Positions 1 to 10,603 of a stretch of 55,655 nt of DNA are shown here, one piece after another; within the stretch, counting starts at the first letter, position 1; every line of letters begins with the position of its first letter. This DNA is from Prorocentrum cordatum (lineage: Eukaryota > Sar > Dinophyceae > Prorocentrales > Prorocentraceae), in contig CAUYUJ010004003.1 of assembly GCA_963575745.1 (NCBI GenBank), positions 520,366 to 576,020 of the forward strand. Direction: 5' to 3'. Made by a program: the position numbers and the translations under genes. Below the pieces are notes generated by a model that was not told the DNA's origin, did not search any database, and saw nothing but the letters and a program-made list of their open reading frames with translations.

Positions 1-1130
1 TCTACGTATCCCATCCTCGTCTTCCTCCTCCTCTTCCGCTTTTTCCTCCTCCTCCTCCTCCTCTTCATCCTCATCCTTTTCCTGATCGGGCTCCCCACCC
101 CCGCCCTCTCCCCCCTCCCTCCCCGCCCCCTCCCCTCCCCCCGTTCGCAGTGTGCCTTGCCCCCAGCGATTCCATCACCCTCATCTGCCCACCCGCATCC
201 CGTTCCTCCCGGCCCCCAGGCACTCTGCTCGCCCGCGTCTCCCCCTTTTGCCATTCCCATTCGCTCCCCCCTTATCACCCGAGTTGCTCCCCCGGCAATT
301 TTCCCCATTCCTTCTCCGTTGTTGGACGGCTTCCCAAACTCAGCGAACTACAAAGTATATGTCAAAACACCCATCCAGCCGGGCATCCCTGCAGCGCTGC
401 ACAAGCTCGCTGTAGACACCTCCTCCCGCGGATTGGAAATCCTCTTGCGTGCCACCGATATTCGTTCTGGGGGATGCCGGGCAAGCCTCGGAATGAGAGG
501 GTGTGGAGAATGAGACTTTCAGCCGTACTTCCACACAAAGTCCGACAGGCATTGAGGCCACGGACGGGGAAATCAAATGTTTGCACCTCTCTGTGGGGAA
601 CTTCCCACGCCTTCAGTTCCGTTTCCATCCCGGTTCCTCCCCCTCCCATCCCATGGCGATCCTTGCTATCGTCCCCCGATGCCCCCCCCGCTCCCTCCCT
701 CCCCGTGTGAGTATTCCGCTTCCCGTTCTCTCCTCCTCTCTCCTTTCTCCTTCCCCCTCTCACGTTCCATCTCCCTTCCCTCTTACGAGTCCTCTTGACA
801 TTCTCCTGCTACCTGTTTCACTCCGCTTGAATCTTCAGCCTCATTACCGGGCATTGGCAGAGATGTAACATTAACAACATTGCCCCCCCTCCCCCCGTGC
901 TTTGCACCCGTGCCCCTCTTAGCACCCCCCCCTCACCTGGCGTCGGGTCCAAAACTCGGGTGGACTGCCCAAAGGGTTAGGTTAGCACCACCCTCAGATG
1001 GCTCCCCTCTACAATTACCAGCGCCGGCATGCCACCCGGAGGTCCTACACCCACTGAGAATTAAGGGGGGATGCCTGGCGCGACCCTAATGATGGGCGTT
1101 TCTTCTCGTCTTCCTCAATCTTGGATGTGT
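1..1130. other. pyrimidine-rich gene-free DNA
   Basis: The first 130 bases are a CTT/CTC-rich low-complexity tract, and C/T-rich sequence continues to about 900. Open frames here encode only Pro/Ser/Leu-rich composition and match no family I recognise. Nothing else is seen. Confidence 0.6.
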
Positions 1131-1396
1131 GCCGTGTTTCGCTGGACGGCTGACCGCGTTTTGCGGCCAGGGGGGCGCCTCGGAACACCTCGGCTTCAAC
1201 CTTGAACGCCGCCCGGGCACCCCCCTTGACCGCATCTCGCGGCCGGGCGGGCGCCCCGGGACACCCTTGAAGGAGGCGAGGTGTCGCGGTCGACGGGACG
1301 GGCCACGAATGGCCCGCCCCATCGCGGGGCGACGGGCCACGAAAATGGCCCGCCGCCCAGAACCACGCTCCATGTTCCTCGCCCCCCTGGGCTAGC
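1131..1396. repeat. GC-rich tract with two similar hairpins
   Basis: Two short stem-loops share the arms CGGGCC/GGCCCG around ACGAAT (1299-1316) and ACGAAAAT (1333-1352). They are a local duplication. The rest of the tract is GC-rich with no recognised gene. Confidence 0.45.
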
Positions 1397-1624
1397 GCGC
1401 CTCCTCCTCCTCCTCCTCCTCCTCCTCCTCCTCCTCCTCCTCCTCCTCCTCCTCCTCTTCCTTCTCTTCCCTTCGTCATCTGGCATTTGTCATCCGTTCC
1501 CTTCCTCCTCCTCCTCCTCTTCCTTCTCTTCCCTTCGTCATCTGGCATTTGTCATCCGTTCCCTCCTCCTCCTCCTCCTCCTCCTCCTCCTCCTCCTCCT
1601 CCTCCTCCTCCTCCTCCTCCTCCC
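1397..1624. repeat. (TCC)n microsatellite with duplicated spacer
   Basis: Two long TCC runs (about 1397-1456 and 1563-1622) flank two near-identical copies of a roughly 45-base spacer (about 1458-1502 and 1518-1562) that contains TTCGTCATCTGGCATTTG. Array and spacer were probably duplicated together. Confidence 0.85.
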
Positions 1625-1639
1625 CATCGCTGCTGAAAG

Positions 1640-2190
1640 TCCAGAGGGGCGACAACGCCAAAACAACAGAAAATCACACAAAGTGGCATCATTGGGCCTC
1701 ATTGGCGGCCCTCTTGGGGCCTCGTGGATGTCGCTTGTGGCCCTCAAAGGCTGGCCTGGAGCGCTCTTGGGCAGTTTTGGGAGGTCGGGGCCGTCTTGGG
1801 GCTCTCTTGGGAACTTCGTTGGCGCCTCTGAGGCCGCTGTTGGGCCGTCCTGGGGCCCCCTGAGGTCGTTTTGGGGCTCTCGTGGGCCGTTTTGGGGCTC
1901 TCTTGGGGGGCCTCTTAGGGCCTTCTTGGGCCGTTTTGGACGATTTCGAAACCAAACGAGCGAATCTGCTGAATATAGACACGTTTTCCTTCGGGAAGGA
2001 AGCGATTTTTGCCTCGTGGGGGTCGTCCTCTTGGGGCTCTCGTAGGGCGTTTTCGGGGCCTCTTGGGACGTCTTGAAGCCCTCTGGCTCTCTTGGAGCGC
2101 TCTTGGGGCGCCCTTGGAAGCCTCTGGGGTTGTCTGGAAGCCCTCGTGGGTGCTCTTGGAACGCTCTCGGGGGTGAAGGAATCCCCCAAG
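1640..2190 (-). repeat. dispersed CCAAGA/GACGGCCC repeat family, copy 1 (inverted)
   Basis: A degenerate repeat reading TTGGGGCTCTTGGG on the plus strand, so CCCAAGAGCCCCAA on the minus strand. It surrounds an AT-richer core of about 95 bases (1935-2030). On the minus strand the core is entered by GAGGCAAAAATCGC and left by GTCCAAAACGGCCCAAG. The same order of arm, core and arm occurs near 6.1, 27.2, 43.5 and 46.8 kb. Open frames here are compositional. Confidence 0.6.
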
Positions 2191-2303
2191 GGCCGAAAAC
2201 GGGCCCCGGGCCCCGGGGGCTAAATTTGGGTTGCGGGGGGGTGGCCCCATTTGTCATTGTGTGCCGGGGGCGACCGGGGGGACCCAACACTCCGACATTC
2301 CAC

Positions 2304-2322
2304 ATGTGTATGTATGTATGTA

Positions 2323-2373
<51 letters not shown>

Positions 2374-2471
2374 ATGTATGTATGTATGTATGTGTGTATG
2401 TATGTATGTATGTATGTATGTATGTATGTATGTATGTATGTATGTATGTATGTATGTATGTATGTATATAG
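2304..2471. repeat. TGTA/TGTC tetranucleotide array
   Basis: Blocks of (TGTA)n, then (TGTC)n, then (TGTA)n, about 168 bases in total. The block switch makes it a compound microsatellite. Poly-YVC/YIHT peptides in the frames are artefacts of the repeat. Confidence 0.95.
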
Positions 2472-2495
2472 ATGTGCTCTCTCTCTATAGATATG

Positions 2496-2710
2496 CTCTC
2501 GCCTCAATGCTGGCTATGCTTTGGCCAAGACGGCCACGACCCCCCAATAAAACATACACTGAAGTGCGCATGGCCGTGCTCTCGCCTCGATGCTGGCTAC
2601 ATGGTTGGTCCAGACGGACACGATACTTTCGACAACAAATGCACTAAAGTGCACATGGCCGTGCTCTCACCCCTGTCCTGGCTGCTCTCACCCCTGTCCC
2701 GCCTCTTCAC
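2496..2710. repeat. about 84-bp tandem repeat (CTCTCGCCTC unit)
   Basis: Units begin with CTCTCGCCTC at 2496 and 2579 and with CTCTCACCCC at 2664. Each of the first two contains ATGCTGGCTA, a GG(C/T)C(A/C)AGACGG(A/C)CACGA stretch and CATGGCCGTG. A related copy lies at 12363-12465. Confidence 0.75.
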
Positions 2711-3056
2711 CTTTGATGCTGTTGTGGTGCTTTGCTGGGGTATTCTTATTGACATCTGGGCATGACTCCTCGGCTTTGGCCTCGGGGGCCTGGTGTCGAT
2801 TCCCGGGCTCATCAGAAGCGCATCCGGGACGCAAAACCATCCCGGGGGAACGGGTCGAGACCCCTGGGCCCACGCACGGAGAACACCAGATCGGCGAATG
2901 TCAAGGCTTGGCGGGGGCGGATCCACACTTCCGGCGCCGTGCCCTTTCTAGAGGTCGCCGTTCTTTCTCCCCCGACTCCAGCGTCCAGAGTGGCCCTCAT
3001 CGGGCTGCGGGGCGGTCAGACAACGAACGCTGCGATGAGGAGCAGGCCCCTGCGGC
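2711..3056. other. gene-free stretch
   Basis: Mixed-composition DNA between two repeats. No recognised coding, RNA or repeat structure. Confidence 0.5.
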
Positions 3057-3184
3057 GTGCGTCATTGTTTTGTTGTTGCTTTTGTTGTAGTTGTAGTTGT
3101 AAGTGCAGTTGTAGCTGTAGCTGTAGCTGTAGCTGTAGTTGTAGTTGCATATGTAGTTGTTGTTGTAGTTGTAAATGTGGTTGT

Positions 3185-3257
<73 letters not shown>

Positions 3258-3258
3258 G
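3057..3258. repeat. (TTG)n/(TAG)n-type microsatellite
   Basis: About 200 bases of TTGTTG, TTGTAG and CTGTAG triplets ending in a pure TTG run. This is the first of several TTG arrays that sit at the same place within the higher-order repeat of 3-10.6 kb. Confidence 0.9.
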
Positions 3259-3269
3259 AATTTTTACTT

Positions 3270-5790
3270 ATATAATTCTTACTGTTGATCCCCTCTCTGG
3301 TGACCATCTCATTCTGCCAATGAAAGTGCTCCCCTGGCCTCAGAGTTACAACAATGGCTCCAGCCTGCTACTTCCTAACATATGTATTCCCAGATCGCGC
3401 ACTCGCGTGGATTTCCTCACGCCTTATACAAGAATCGCGCTCTCGCGTGATGTTGCCCAATCATTTTTTCAGACGCCGCGCCCTCAACACTCAGGAATCA
3501 CGCTCTCACTGTGGACTTCCTCTGTGCTTATTTGGGAATCGCGACATCGCTCGGGACCTCTTCGCGATTCATGCAAGGCGTACGCTTCAGCAGCCCGCCT
3601 GCCCTTTGTTCCTGCCTTCCATGCGTCTGGTCCTCCTGCCTCAAGGGCTGCGCGAAATACAAGTTGCAGGCAGGAAGTATATACCCAGAATGTGGGTACG
3701 ATCGAAGACGAACACGGCGGGTATCGAGGGTTCGGGATGTACGTGTTGAGTGGCATGCGGGCAGACAGCAGACACCAATCTTAAACTGACTGTTGTGGTT
3801 GAACTCTCACTTTGGAAAAATTAAGTACTGTTGACCCCCCCCTCCGACAGCAATTGTCTGTGTCAAGTACACTGTTCCTCCGAGATTTCGCACCCTGTTT
3901 TTTTTACAGGGGAGCGCGAGGTGTCACCCAACCGGGCCCTGGTCCCCCGACTCACAGCAGCAGCGGCACCCGCTTCTCCCGAATTCACAGGTTGTTCCAA
4001 ACTCGCGCCCTCGCGCGGGTCTTTCTCGCAAGTCGTGCAGGAATCGCGCTCTCGCGCGCGACGTCCTCGCAATGTATTCAGACGCTGCGTCCTCGACGCT
4101 CAGGAATCACGCTCTCGCCTTGACCTTGCTCACGATCTGCTTGGCAATCGCACTATCGCTTGAAGCTTTCTTGCGAATCATGCAGGACACACGCTTCAAC
4201 AACCCGCCTGCTCGACCTGGCCGCCTGGGCCCGCTGTCCCGACCCGCGCGTTCGGGTCTACCCGCCCGCTCTGCCCTTCTGGTTCTGCCGCGTGTTTTCT
4301 GCTCCTAGCCCCTCTCCTGCTACTCCCCTTCGTGCTCCATCCTCCTCCGTCCCCCTTGTCCCTTCCTTCCCTCCGTCCTCTCTTCCCACGCCGTAGGGGC
4401 TGCGCGAAATACGCGTTGCAGGTAAGAGAGATTAATACCCCCCAGGGGGTACGATCGATGACGAAGAGGACGGGCATCGAGGTTTCGGGATATACGTGTT
4501 GAGTGGTACGCGAGCAGATAAGAGCGAACAGTCTCAAACTTACTTATTGTTGTTGTTGGTGATGATGCTATTGCCACTGTGGTTGTTCTTGTTGTTGTTG
4601 CTGCTGTTGTTGTTGTTGTTGCTGTTGTTGTTGCTGCTGTTGTTGTTGTTCTTGTTGTTACTTATGTTATTGTTGTTGAAGTCTCATTCCAGACGAATCA
4701 TGATTATTGATCCCCCCTTGGCACATCATGTTCTTTCCTCTGTTTTTGGCCCTTCCCGGGGCTCGCACCCGGTTTTTTTCAGCATAGAAAATCTTGGTTC
4801 TCAGAATTTGGTGAATCCGCCCTGTCTGGTTCTACCACGTGTTTTCTGGTCCTAGCCCTCCGCCTGTTGTTCTCTCTCGTGCTCCATCCTCCTCTCTCCC
4901 CCTTGCCCCTTCCTTCCATCCGTCCTCTCTACCCCTGCCGTAGGAGCTGCGGGAAATATGCGCTGCAGGCAAGAAAGAGATATACCCGAAGGGGGTACGA
5001 TCGAAAACGAAGACAGAAGGTATCGAGGGTTTGGGATATACGTGTTGAGTGGCACGCGAGCAGATAAGAACGAACAGTCTTACAATGAATGTTGTTGTTG
5101 TTGTTGTTGTATCTGTTGTTGTTACGGCTGCTGTTGTTGTTGTTGCTGTTACTGTTGTTGTTGAACGTTCAATCATGATCAATAATTACTGTTGGTCCCC
5201 CCTGCCCGGTGCACGTTGTACGTTTCGATTGAAGTGCCCCTTCCGGGGCTCACACCCTGTTTCCTATCAGGGAAAATCTTGAACCTCAAACTGCGCCCCC
5301 GGCCCCCCAGTTACGACAACAACTGCTCCCGCATGATACTTCACCACACTTTCATTGAGAAGTCAGGCTCTCGCGCGGGACGTCCTCGCAATTTATGAAG
5401 GAATCGCTCTCTATCCTGGGACGTCCCATTCATTGATTCAGACGCCGCGCCCTCGACACTCAGGAATCACGCTCTCGCTGGGGATTTCCGGACGATTCCT
5501 TTGGGAATCGCGCAACCACTCGAGACTTCCTAGCGATTCATGCAGGACGCACGCTTCAGCAACCCGCCTGCTCGACCTGGCCGCCTGGGCCCGCCTTCCC
5601 GGCCCGCCCGTTCGGGTCTACACCCGCCCGCGCTGCCCGTTTGGTTGTGCCACGTGCTTTCTGTTCCGAACTCTCCTTCCTGCCACTCTCTCTCTCGTGC
5701 TCCATCCTCCGTCCCCCTTGTCCCTTCCTTCCCTCCGTCCTCTCTTGCCTTAAGGGCTGCACGAAATACGAGCTGCAGATAATCCGCCGA
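3270..5790. repeat. higher-order repeat block 1
   Basis: Successive units share this order: a TTG array (or its remnant), a GTTGATCCCC-like stretch, a hairpin-like CACCCTG-T-run-CAGGG segment (near 3893, 4757 and 5247), degenerate 40-base repeats of the type GGAATCGCGCTCTCGC, a C/T-rich tract, and a module with GATCGAAGACGA, GGGTATCGAGG and TACGTGTTGAGTGG (near 3701, 4451 and 4999). TTG arrays lie at about 4541-4680 and 5090-5163. No gene is recognised. A mobile origin is possible but unproven. Confidence 0.7.
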
Positions 5791-5819
5791 TCCGGCGTGT
5801 GAGCCTAAGGAAGCTACAA

Positions 5820-6540
5820 CCTGAGCTTCGGCTCTGCAGGGGGGGGGGCCGGGGTGGCTCTGCCGGGGTAGGGGGAGAGGGGGGGGGGGTCATCGGGTCC
5901 ACCCTTTCTTTCCCCCCCCGCCGGGGAATCCCAAACCGCCCCAAGACGGGCCAAAAGGGGCCCAGGAGGCCACCAAGACGGTCCAGGAGGCGCCCGAAAC
6001 GGCCCAAGAACGCTCCTGGACGCCCAAGATGGCCTGAAGACGGCCCAAGAGGCCTCCAAGACGCCTCAAGGAGATCCCAAGAGGACCCCCAAGAGGGCCC
6101 CAAGAGGGTACGATAACGAAGTTGCTAATAGTCTTTGAAGCATTTTAACATTATCGCCTTTTCCGTCTTAGAAGCGCCGAAGACGGTCCAAGAGGCCTCC
6201 AAGATCGCCCCAAGACAGCCCAAGAGGCCCCCAAGAGGAGCCAAGACGGTCCAAGAGGGCCCCAATATAGCCCTGGAGGCCCCCCAAGACGACCCCGAGA
6301 GGCCCCCAAGATGGCCTCAAGAGGATGAACCCGAACGGATCCTTCTAGTCCTCCACCCCAAGATGACCCCAAGAGCCCCCAAGATGCCCCCGCGGCGCCC
6401 CCAAGGGGCCCCCAGAGGCCCCCAAGAGGTCCCCAAGAGGCCCCCAAGAGGACCCCGAGAGGCCCCCAAGAGGCCCCAAAGGCCCCCAAGAAGCCCCAAG
6501 AACCAAGAGGGCCCAAGAGGCGGTCACTCGCGTGCTGCCA
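5820..6540 (+). repeat. dispersed CCAAGA/GACGGCCC repeat family, copy 2
   Basis: Repeats of CCCAAGAGGCCCCCAAGACGG type surround an AT-rich core at about 6105-6190. The core is entered by AAGAGGGTACGATAACG and left by GCCGAAGACGGTCCAAGAGG. The insertion interrupts the higher-order repeat. Frames read as Pro/Arg/Lys-rich composition. Confidence 0.6.
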
Positions 6541-6599
6541 GGCCAGAGGTGCACGGCCTGACTTGGTATTACTCGGAAGCGAAAGCGATGAAGGAAGAA

Positions 6600-6660
6600 C
6601 CTTCCACCCGTCGCCGTCACCAGTCGTCGGTCGTCGGCCGTCGGCAGCCGTTCGCCGTCA

Positions 6661-6709
<49 letters not shown>

Positions 6710-6904
6710 GTTCGTCGGGTCGTCGGGTCGTCGTCATTAACTCCTTCGTCGGTCGTCGTCGTAATTATCCCGCTCGTCGACCGCTGGTCGTCCGTTGTCG
6801 TCGTCATCGTCCATGTCAACAACAATAGCATCAGGAGCGCCCCGGATCGGCGGCACTGGCCGGAAGCCACTACAATATATATATATATATATACATATAC
6901 ACAT
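6600..6904. repeat. (GTC)n and (AT)n microsatellites
   Basis: CGTCGT triplets dominate 6605-6810, with a pure GTC run at about 6661-6708. An AT dinucleotide run follows at about 6872-6892, then ACATAC repeats. Confidence 0.9.
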
Positions 6905-7560
6905 ACATACACCCTCGAGGGCGTAACGACCAAAGACGGGGAGGGCGGGTATCGAAGGTTTGGGATATACGTGTTAACTGGCCTGCGAACAGATAAGAGC
7001 GAACAGTCGCAGCATGAGTGTTGCTGCTGATGCTGATGCTGATGCTGTTGTTGTTGTAATTGTTGTAATTGTTGTTTGTGTTATTGTGATTGTTGTTGTT
7101 GCTGCTGTTAACTCTCACGACAGAAGAATAATTATTGTTGATCCCCTTCCATTGCACACTGTATGTTTCAATTGAAGTGCTCCTCCCGGCGTTCGCACCC
7201 TGTTTTTTATCAGGGAACGTCTTCATCCTTAAACTGCGTTTTTGGCACCAGGGTTACAACAACAACGGCTCCAGCCTGAGACTTCCTCACAAGTTAGCCA
7301 GGATCCCCACACGACACTTCCTCGCATTTTATTCACGGATCGCGCTGTCGCTTAGGACGTCCTTACAATTTGTGCAGGAATCGTTTTCTTGGCGCTGTGG
7401 AGTCGCGCTCTCGCTGGAGGCTTGTTTGCAATTTGCTCAAGAATGGCGCCGTTGTGTTGGAATTTTTACCAATGTACTCAACCGCCGCGCTCCCGACACT
7501 CACGCACCCAGGAGTCGCGCTCACGCTGAGGACCCCCTCGCAGATAACTTAAGAATCGTG
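6905..7560. repeat. higher-order repeat block 2
   Basis: Same order as block 1: the GGGTATCGAAGG/TACGTGTTAACTGG module (about 6930-7005), a TTG/CTG array (7017-7108), GTTGATCCCC, a CACCCTG-TTTTTTAT-CAGGG hairpin near 7195, then CGCTCTCGC-type 40-base repeats to about 7560. Confidence 0.65.
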
Positions 7561-8765
7561 ATCTCGCTGCCCTTCGTGGCCCCGTTGCAGTTTCTCGTGG
7601 CCTCCTGGCTGCCATTCGTGAGCGCGTTGCAGCCCTTCGTGGCCTCCTCGCTGCCCTTCGTGGCTCCGTTGCAACCCTTCGTGGCCCCCTCGCTGCCCTT
7701 CGTGGCCCCGTTGCAGCCCTTCGTGGCCTCCTCGCTGCTTTTCGTGGCCCCGTTACAGCCCTTCGTGGCCCCGTTGCTGCCCTCAGTGGCCCCGTCCTTG
7801 CCCTCCGCGGCCCAATCTGCGTATGTCCTTCGTGCCCCCCGCTCGTTCGCGCCCTTCGTGGCCCCCTCGCTGCCCTTCGTGGCCCCGTTCCGGCCTTTCG
7901 TGGCCCCATCGCTGCCCTTCTTGGCCCCCTCGCTGCCCTTCGTGGCCCCGTTGCAGCCCTTCGTGGCCCCTTCGCTGCCCTTCGTGGCCCCGTTGCAGCC
8001 CTTCGTGGCCTCATCGCTGCCCTTCGTGGCCCCGTTGCAACCCTTCGTGGCCCTGTTGCTGCCCTCAGTGGCCCCGTCCTTGCCCTCCGCGGCCCAATCT
8101 GCGTATATATACCCTTCGTGCCCCCCGCTCGTTCGCGCCCGTCGTGGCCCCCTCGCTGCCCTTTCGTGGCCCCGTTGCAGCCCCTCGTGGCCCCATCGCT
8201 GCCCTTCTTGGCCCCCCCGCTGCCCTTCGTGGCCCCCTCGCTGCCTTTCGTGGCCACCTCGCTGTCCTTCGGTTCCTCATATATGCATGCCCTTCGTGGC
8301 CCCCATCGCTGCCCTTCGTGGCCTCATATATGCATACCCTTCGTGGCCCCCGCTCGTTGGCGCCCGTCTTGGCCCCATCTTCATGCCCTTCGCGGCCCCG
8401 CTGTCGCCCTTCGCGGCCCCCTCCCTGCCCTTCGTAGCCCCGTTGCTGTCCTGAATAGCCTCGTCCTTGCCCGCCGCGGCCCAATCTGCGTATGCCCTTC
8501 GTGGCCCTCGCTCGTTCGCGCCCGTCGTGGCCCCATGTGCATGCCTTACGCGGCCCCGCTGTCGCCCTTTGTGGCCCCCTCGCTGTCGTACGTGTCCCAG
8601 GTGTTACCCTCTGTGGCCCCGTCGTTGCCTTCAGTGGGCCGCGCTATCTGCCCTTCGTGGCCCCCAATCGTTCGCGCCCTTCGTGGTCCCATACGCACTC
8701 CCTTCGTGTCCCCGCTGTCGCCCTTCGTGGCCTACTTCGTGCCATTCGTGGCCCTGCTGTCGTTT
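7560..8765. repeat. 21-nt minisatellite CCCTTCGTGGCCCCGTTGCAG
   Basis: Units of about 21 bases (consensus CCCTTCGTGGCCCCNTNGC) run for about 1.2 kb, more degenerate after 8100. Because 21 is a multiple of 3, long frames open on both strands (for example PFVAPLQ on plus and GPRRAAT on minus). I do not regard these as genes. Confidence 0.85.
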
Positions 8766-9710
8766 TTTGTCCTCTCTCTCTCTCTCTCGCTTTCGCTCGT
8801 CGTCGTCGTCGCCGCCGTCGTCGTCGACGTCGTCGTCGTCGTCGTCGTCGGTCCCCTGTCCGTCCCTCTTGGGGTCGGGTTGCCGCCGGTCAGCGCTGCC
8901 GCTGGCCAGGCCGACGGTCCGCGGCCGCCCCGCCCCTTGCTGGGGCCCTGCCCGCAAGGAAGAAAGGTCTACCCCCCAACAGGGGCACGATCGAAGACGA
9001 AAAGGGCGGGTATTGAGGGTTTGGGAAAAACGCGTCAACGGACCTTCGAGCAGATTCGAGCGACCAATTTTACACTGATTGTTACTGTTGTTGGTGTTAT
9101 TGTCATTGGTATTGTCATTGTTGTTGTTGCTGTTGAACTCTCAACTCGGAAGAATAATTATTGCTGGTCCCCCCATCACCCGTGCATCTTGTTTTTCTTA
9201 ATCAAAGTGTGCCCTTCGACGCTTGCACCCTGCTTTTGTTGGCAAGGAAGGTCGTGGTGCTCAAACTGTGCCCCTGGCCCCCCGTATTACACCAACAACG
9301 GCTCCCGCCTGAGACCTCCTCCAAATGTGATCAGGACTACCGCTCCTGAGACTTCCTCACACTTTACTCCGGGTCGGTGCTCCCGCCTCTGATTCCCTCG
9401 CAATTTTGCCAGGACCCCCGCTCCCATCTGATACTTTTTCACATGTTACTCAGGAGCGGCGCTCCCGCTTGAGACTTCCTCGCAATTGAATCAAGACTTC
9501 CTCGCAATTTAATCGAGACCCCCACCCCCGCCACGGAACCGTTCACATTCTATTCAGGATTTGCGCTCTCGCCTGTGACTCCCATGCAATGTATTCCAAA
9601 ACCGCGCCTTCGACGCTCAGGAACCACGCTTTGCCAAGGACGCCGTTGCAATTTACTTAATAATCGCGCTCACGCCATACTCAGGCATCCCGCTTGAATG
9701 TCCCACCCGC
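8766..9710. repeat. CT and GTC runs, then higher-order repeat block 3
   Basis: A short CT run (8778-8793) and GTC run (8803-8850) are followed by the GATCGAAGACGA/GGGTATTGAGGG module (about 8989-9060), a TTG array (9078-9135), a CACCCTGC-T-run segment near 9225, and 40-base GCGCTCTCGC repeats to about 9700. Confidence 0.65.
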
Positions 9711-9819
9711 CCGACCCGCCCGTCAAGGGATCGCCCGCCCGTCGTGGGCTCCCGCCCGGAACTTCCTTCAGGAACGGCGCTTCCGCCGAGGATTTCCTCG
9801 AACGTTCACGCTTTTACCT

Positions 9820-10019
9820 TCCTGCTCCTCCTCCCTCTCCCTCCTCCCTCCTCCCTCCTCTCCTCCCTTCTCTCTCCCTTCTCTCTCCCTCCTCCCTTCC
9901 ATCATCCTTATGCCTCTCAGCCCTATCCCCTCTCCCTCCTCCCCCTCCTCCCTTCCCCCCCCCCTCTCCTGCCTCCTCCTTTCCTCTTTCTTTGTCTCTT
10001 TATGTTTCTTTATTTATTT

Positions 10020-10057
<38 letters not shown>

Positions 10058-10081
10058 CCCTCTCTCTCTCTTTCTTATTTA

Positions 10082-10114
<33 letters not shown>

Positions 10115-10200
10115 ACCTCTCTTATCTGTTTTTTTCTCTATCTCTTTTTTTTCCTCTCTCTCTCTCTCTCCCTCTGCCTCTAATCAACCGCCCCCCTCTT
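9820..10200. repeat. CT-rich low-complexity tract
   Basis: CCTCC blocks pass into CTCTCT and TTTCTCT runs. The Ser/Leu frames are artefacts. Confidence 0.9.
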
Positions 10201-10289
10201 CGCTCCTTCTCTCCTGGCGTTTTCCCTCTTCCTTCGTCCCTCCCTTCCGCTTACTCTCCCTAGTTATCCCCTCCTCTGTTTGCAGAGCC

Positions 10290-10533
10290 CACACAAATTC
10301 CAATGGCGGGCACATGTGCGCCCACGAAAGATTGTCCGCCCGTTCAGGTTTGCCCGCCTGTCTAAGCCCGCCGCCCCCCGCAAAGATAAATAATTCCCCC
10401 AAAAAGGGGTGTGATCGAAGACAACATGGGCGGGTATCGAGGTTGTGGGGAAGTCGTTTTGAATGGCACGCGGGCAAATAAGAACGATCAGTCTTAGAAG
10501 TATTGTTGTTGTTGTTGTTGTTGTTGGTGTTGG

Positions 10534-10602
<69 letters not shown>

Positions 10603-10603
10603 G
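10290..10603. repeat. higher-order repeat module with (TTG)n array
   Basis: The GATCGAAGACAA/GGGTATCGAGG module (about 10412-10495) is followed directly by a TTG/TTGGTG array at 10501-10602. This is the last copy of the pairing seen from 3 kb onward. Confidence 0.8.

Noticed and set aside
2780-2810. GTGTCGATTCCCGGG resembling a tRNA T-loop
   Set aside because: No anticodon arm or acceptor stem can be placed around it.
7478-9392. Pro/Ala-rich ORFs of 260-440 codons
   Set aside because: Frames of the 21-nt minisatellite, open on both strands.
3386-9700. Spaced ~40-nt repeats considered as a CRISPR array
   Set aside because: The repeat halves are degenerate, spacers are related to each other, there are no cas genes and the setting is eukaryotic.
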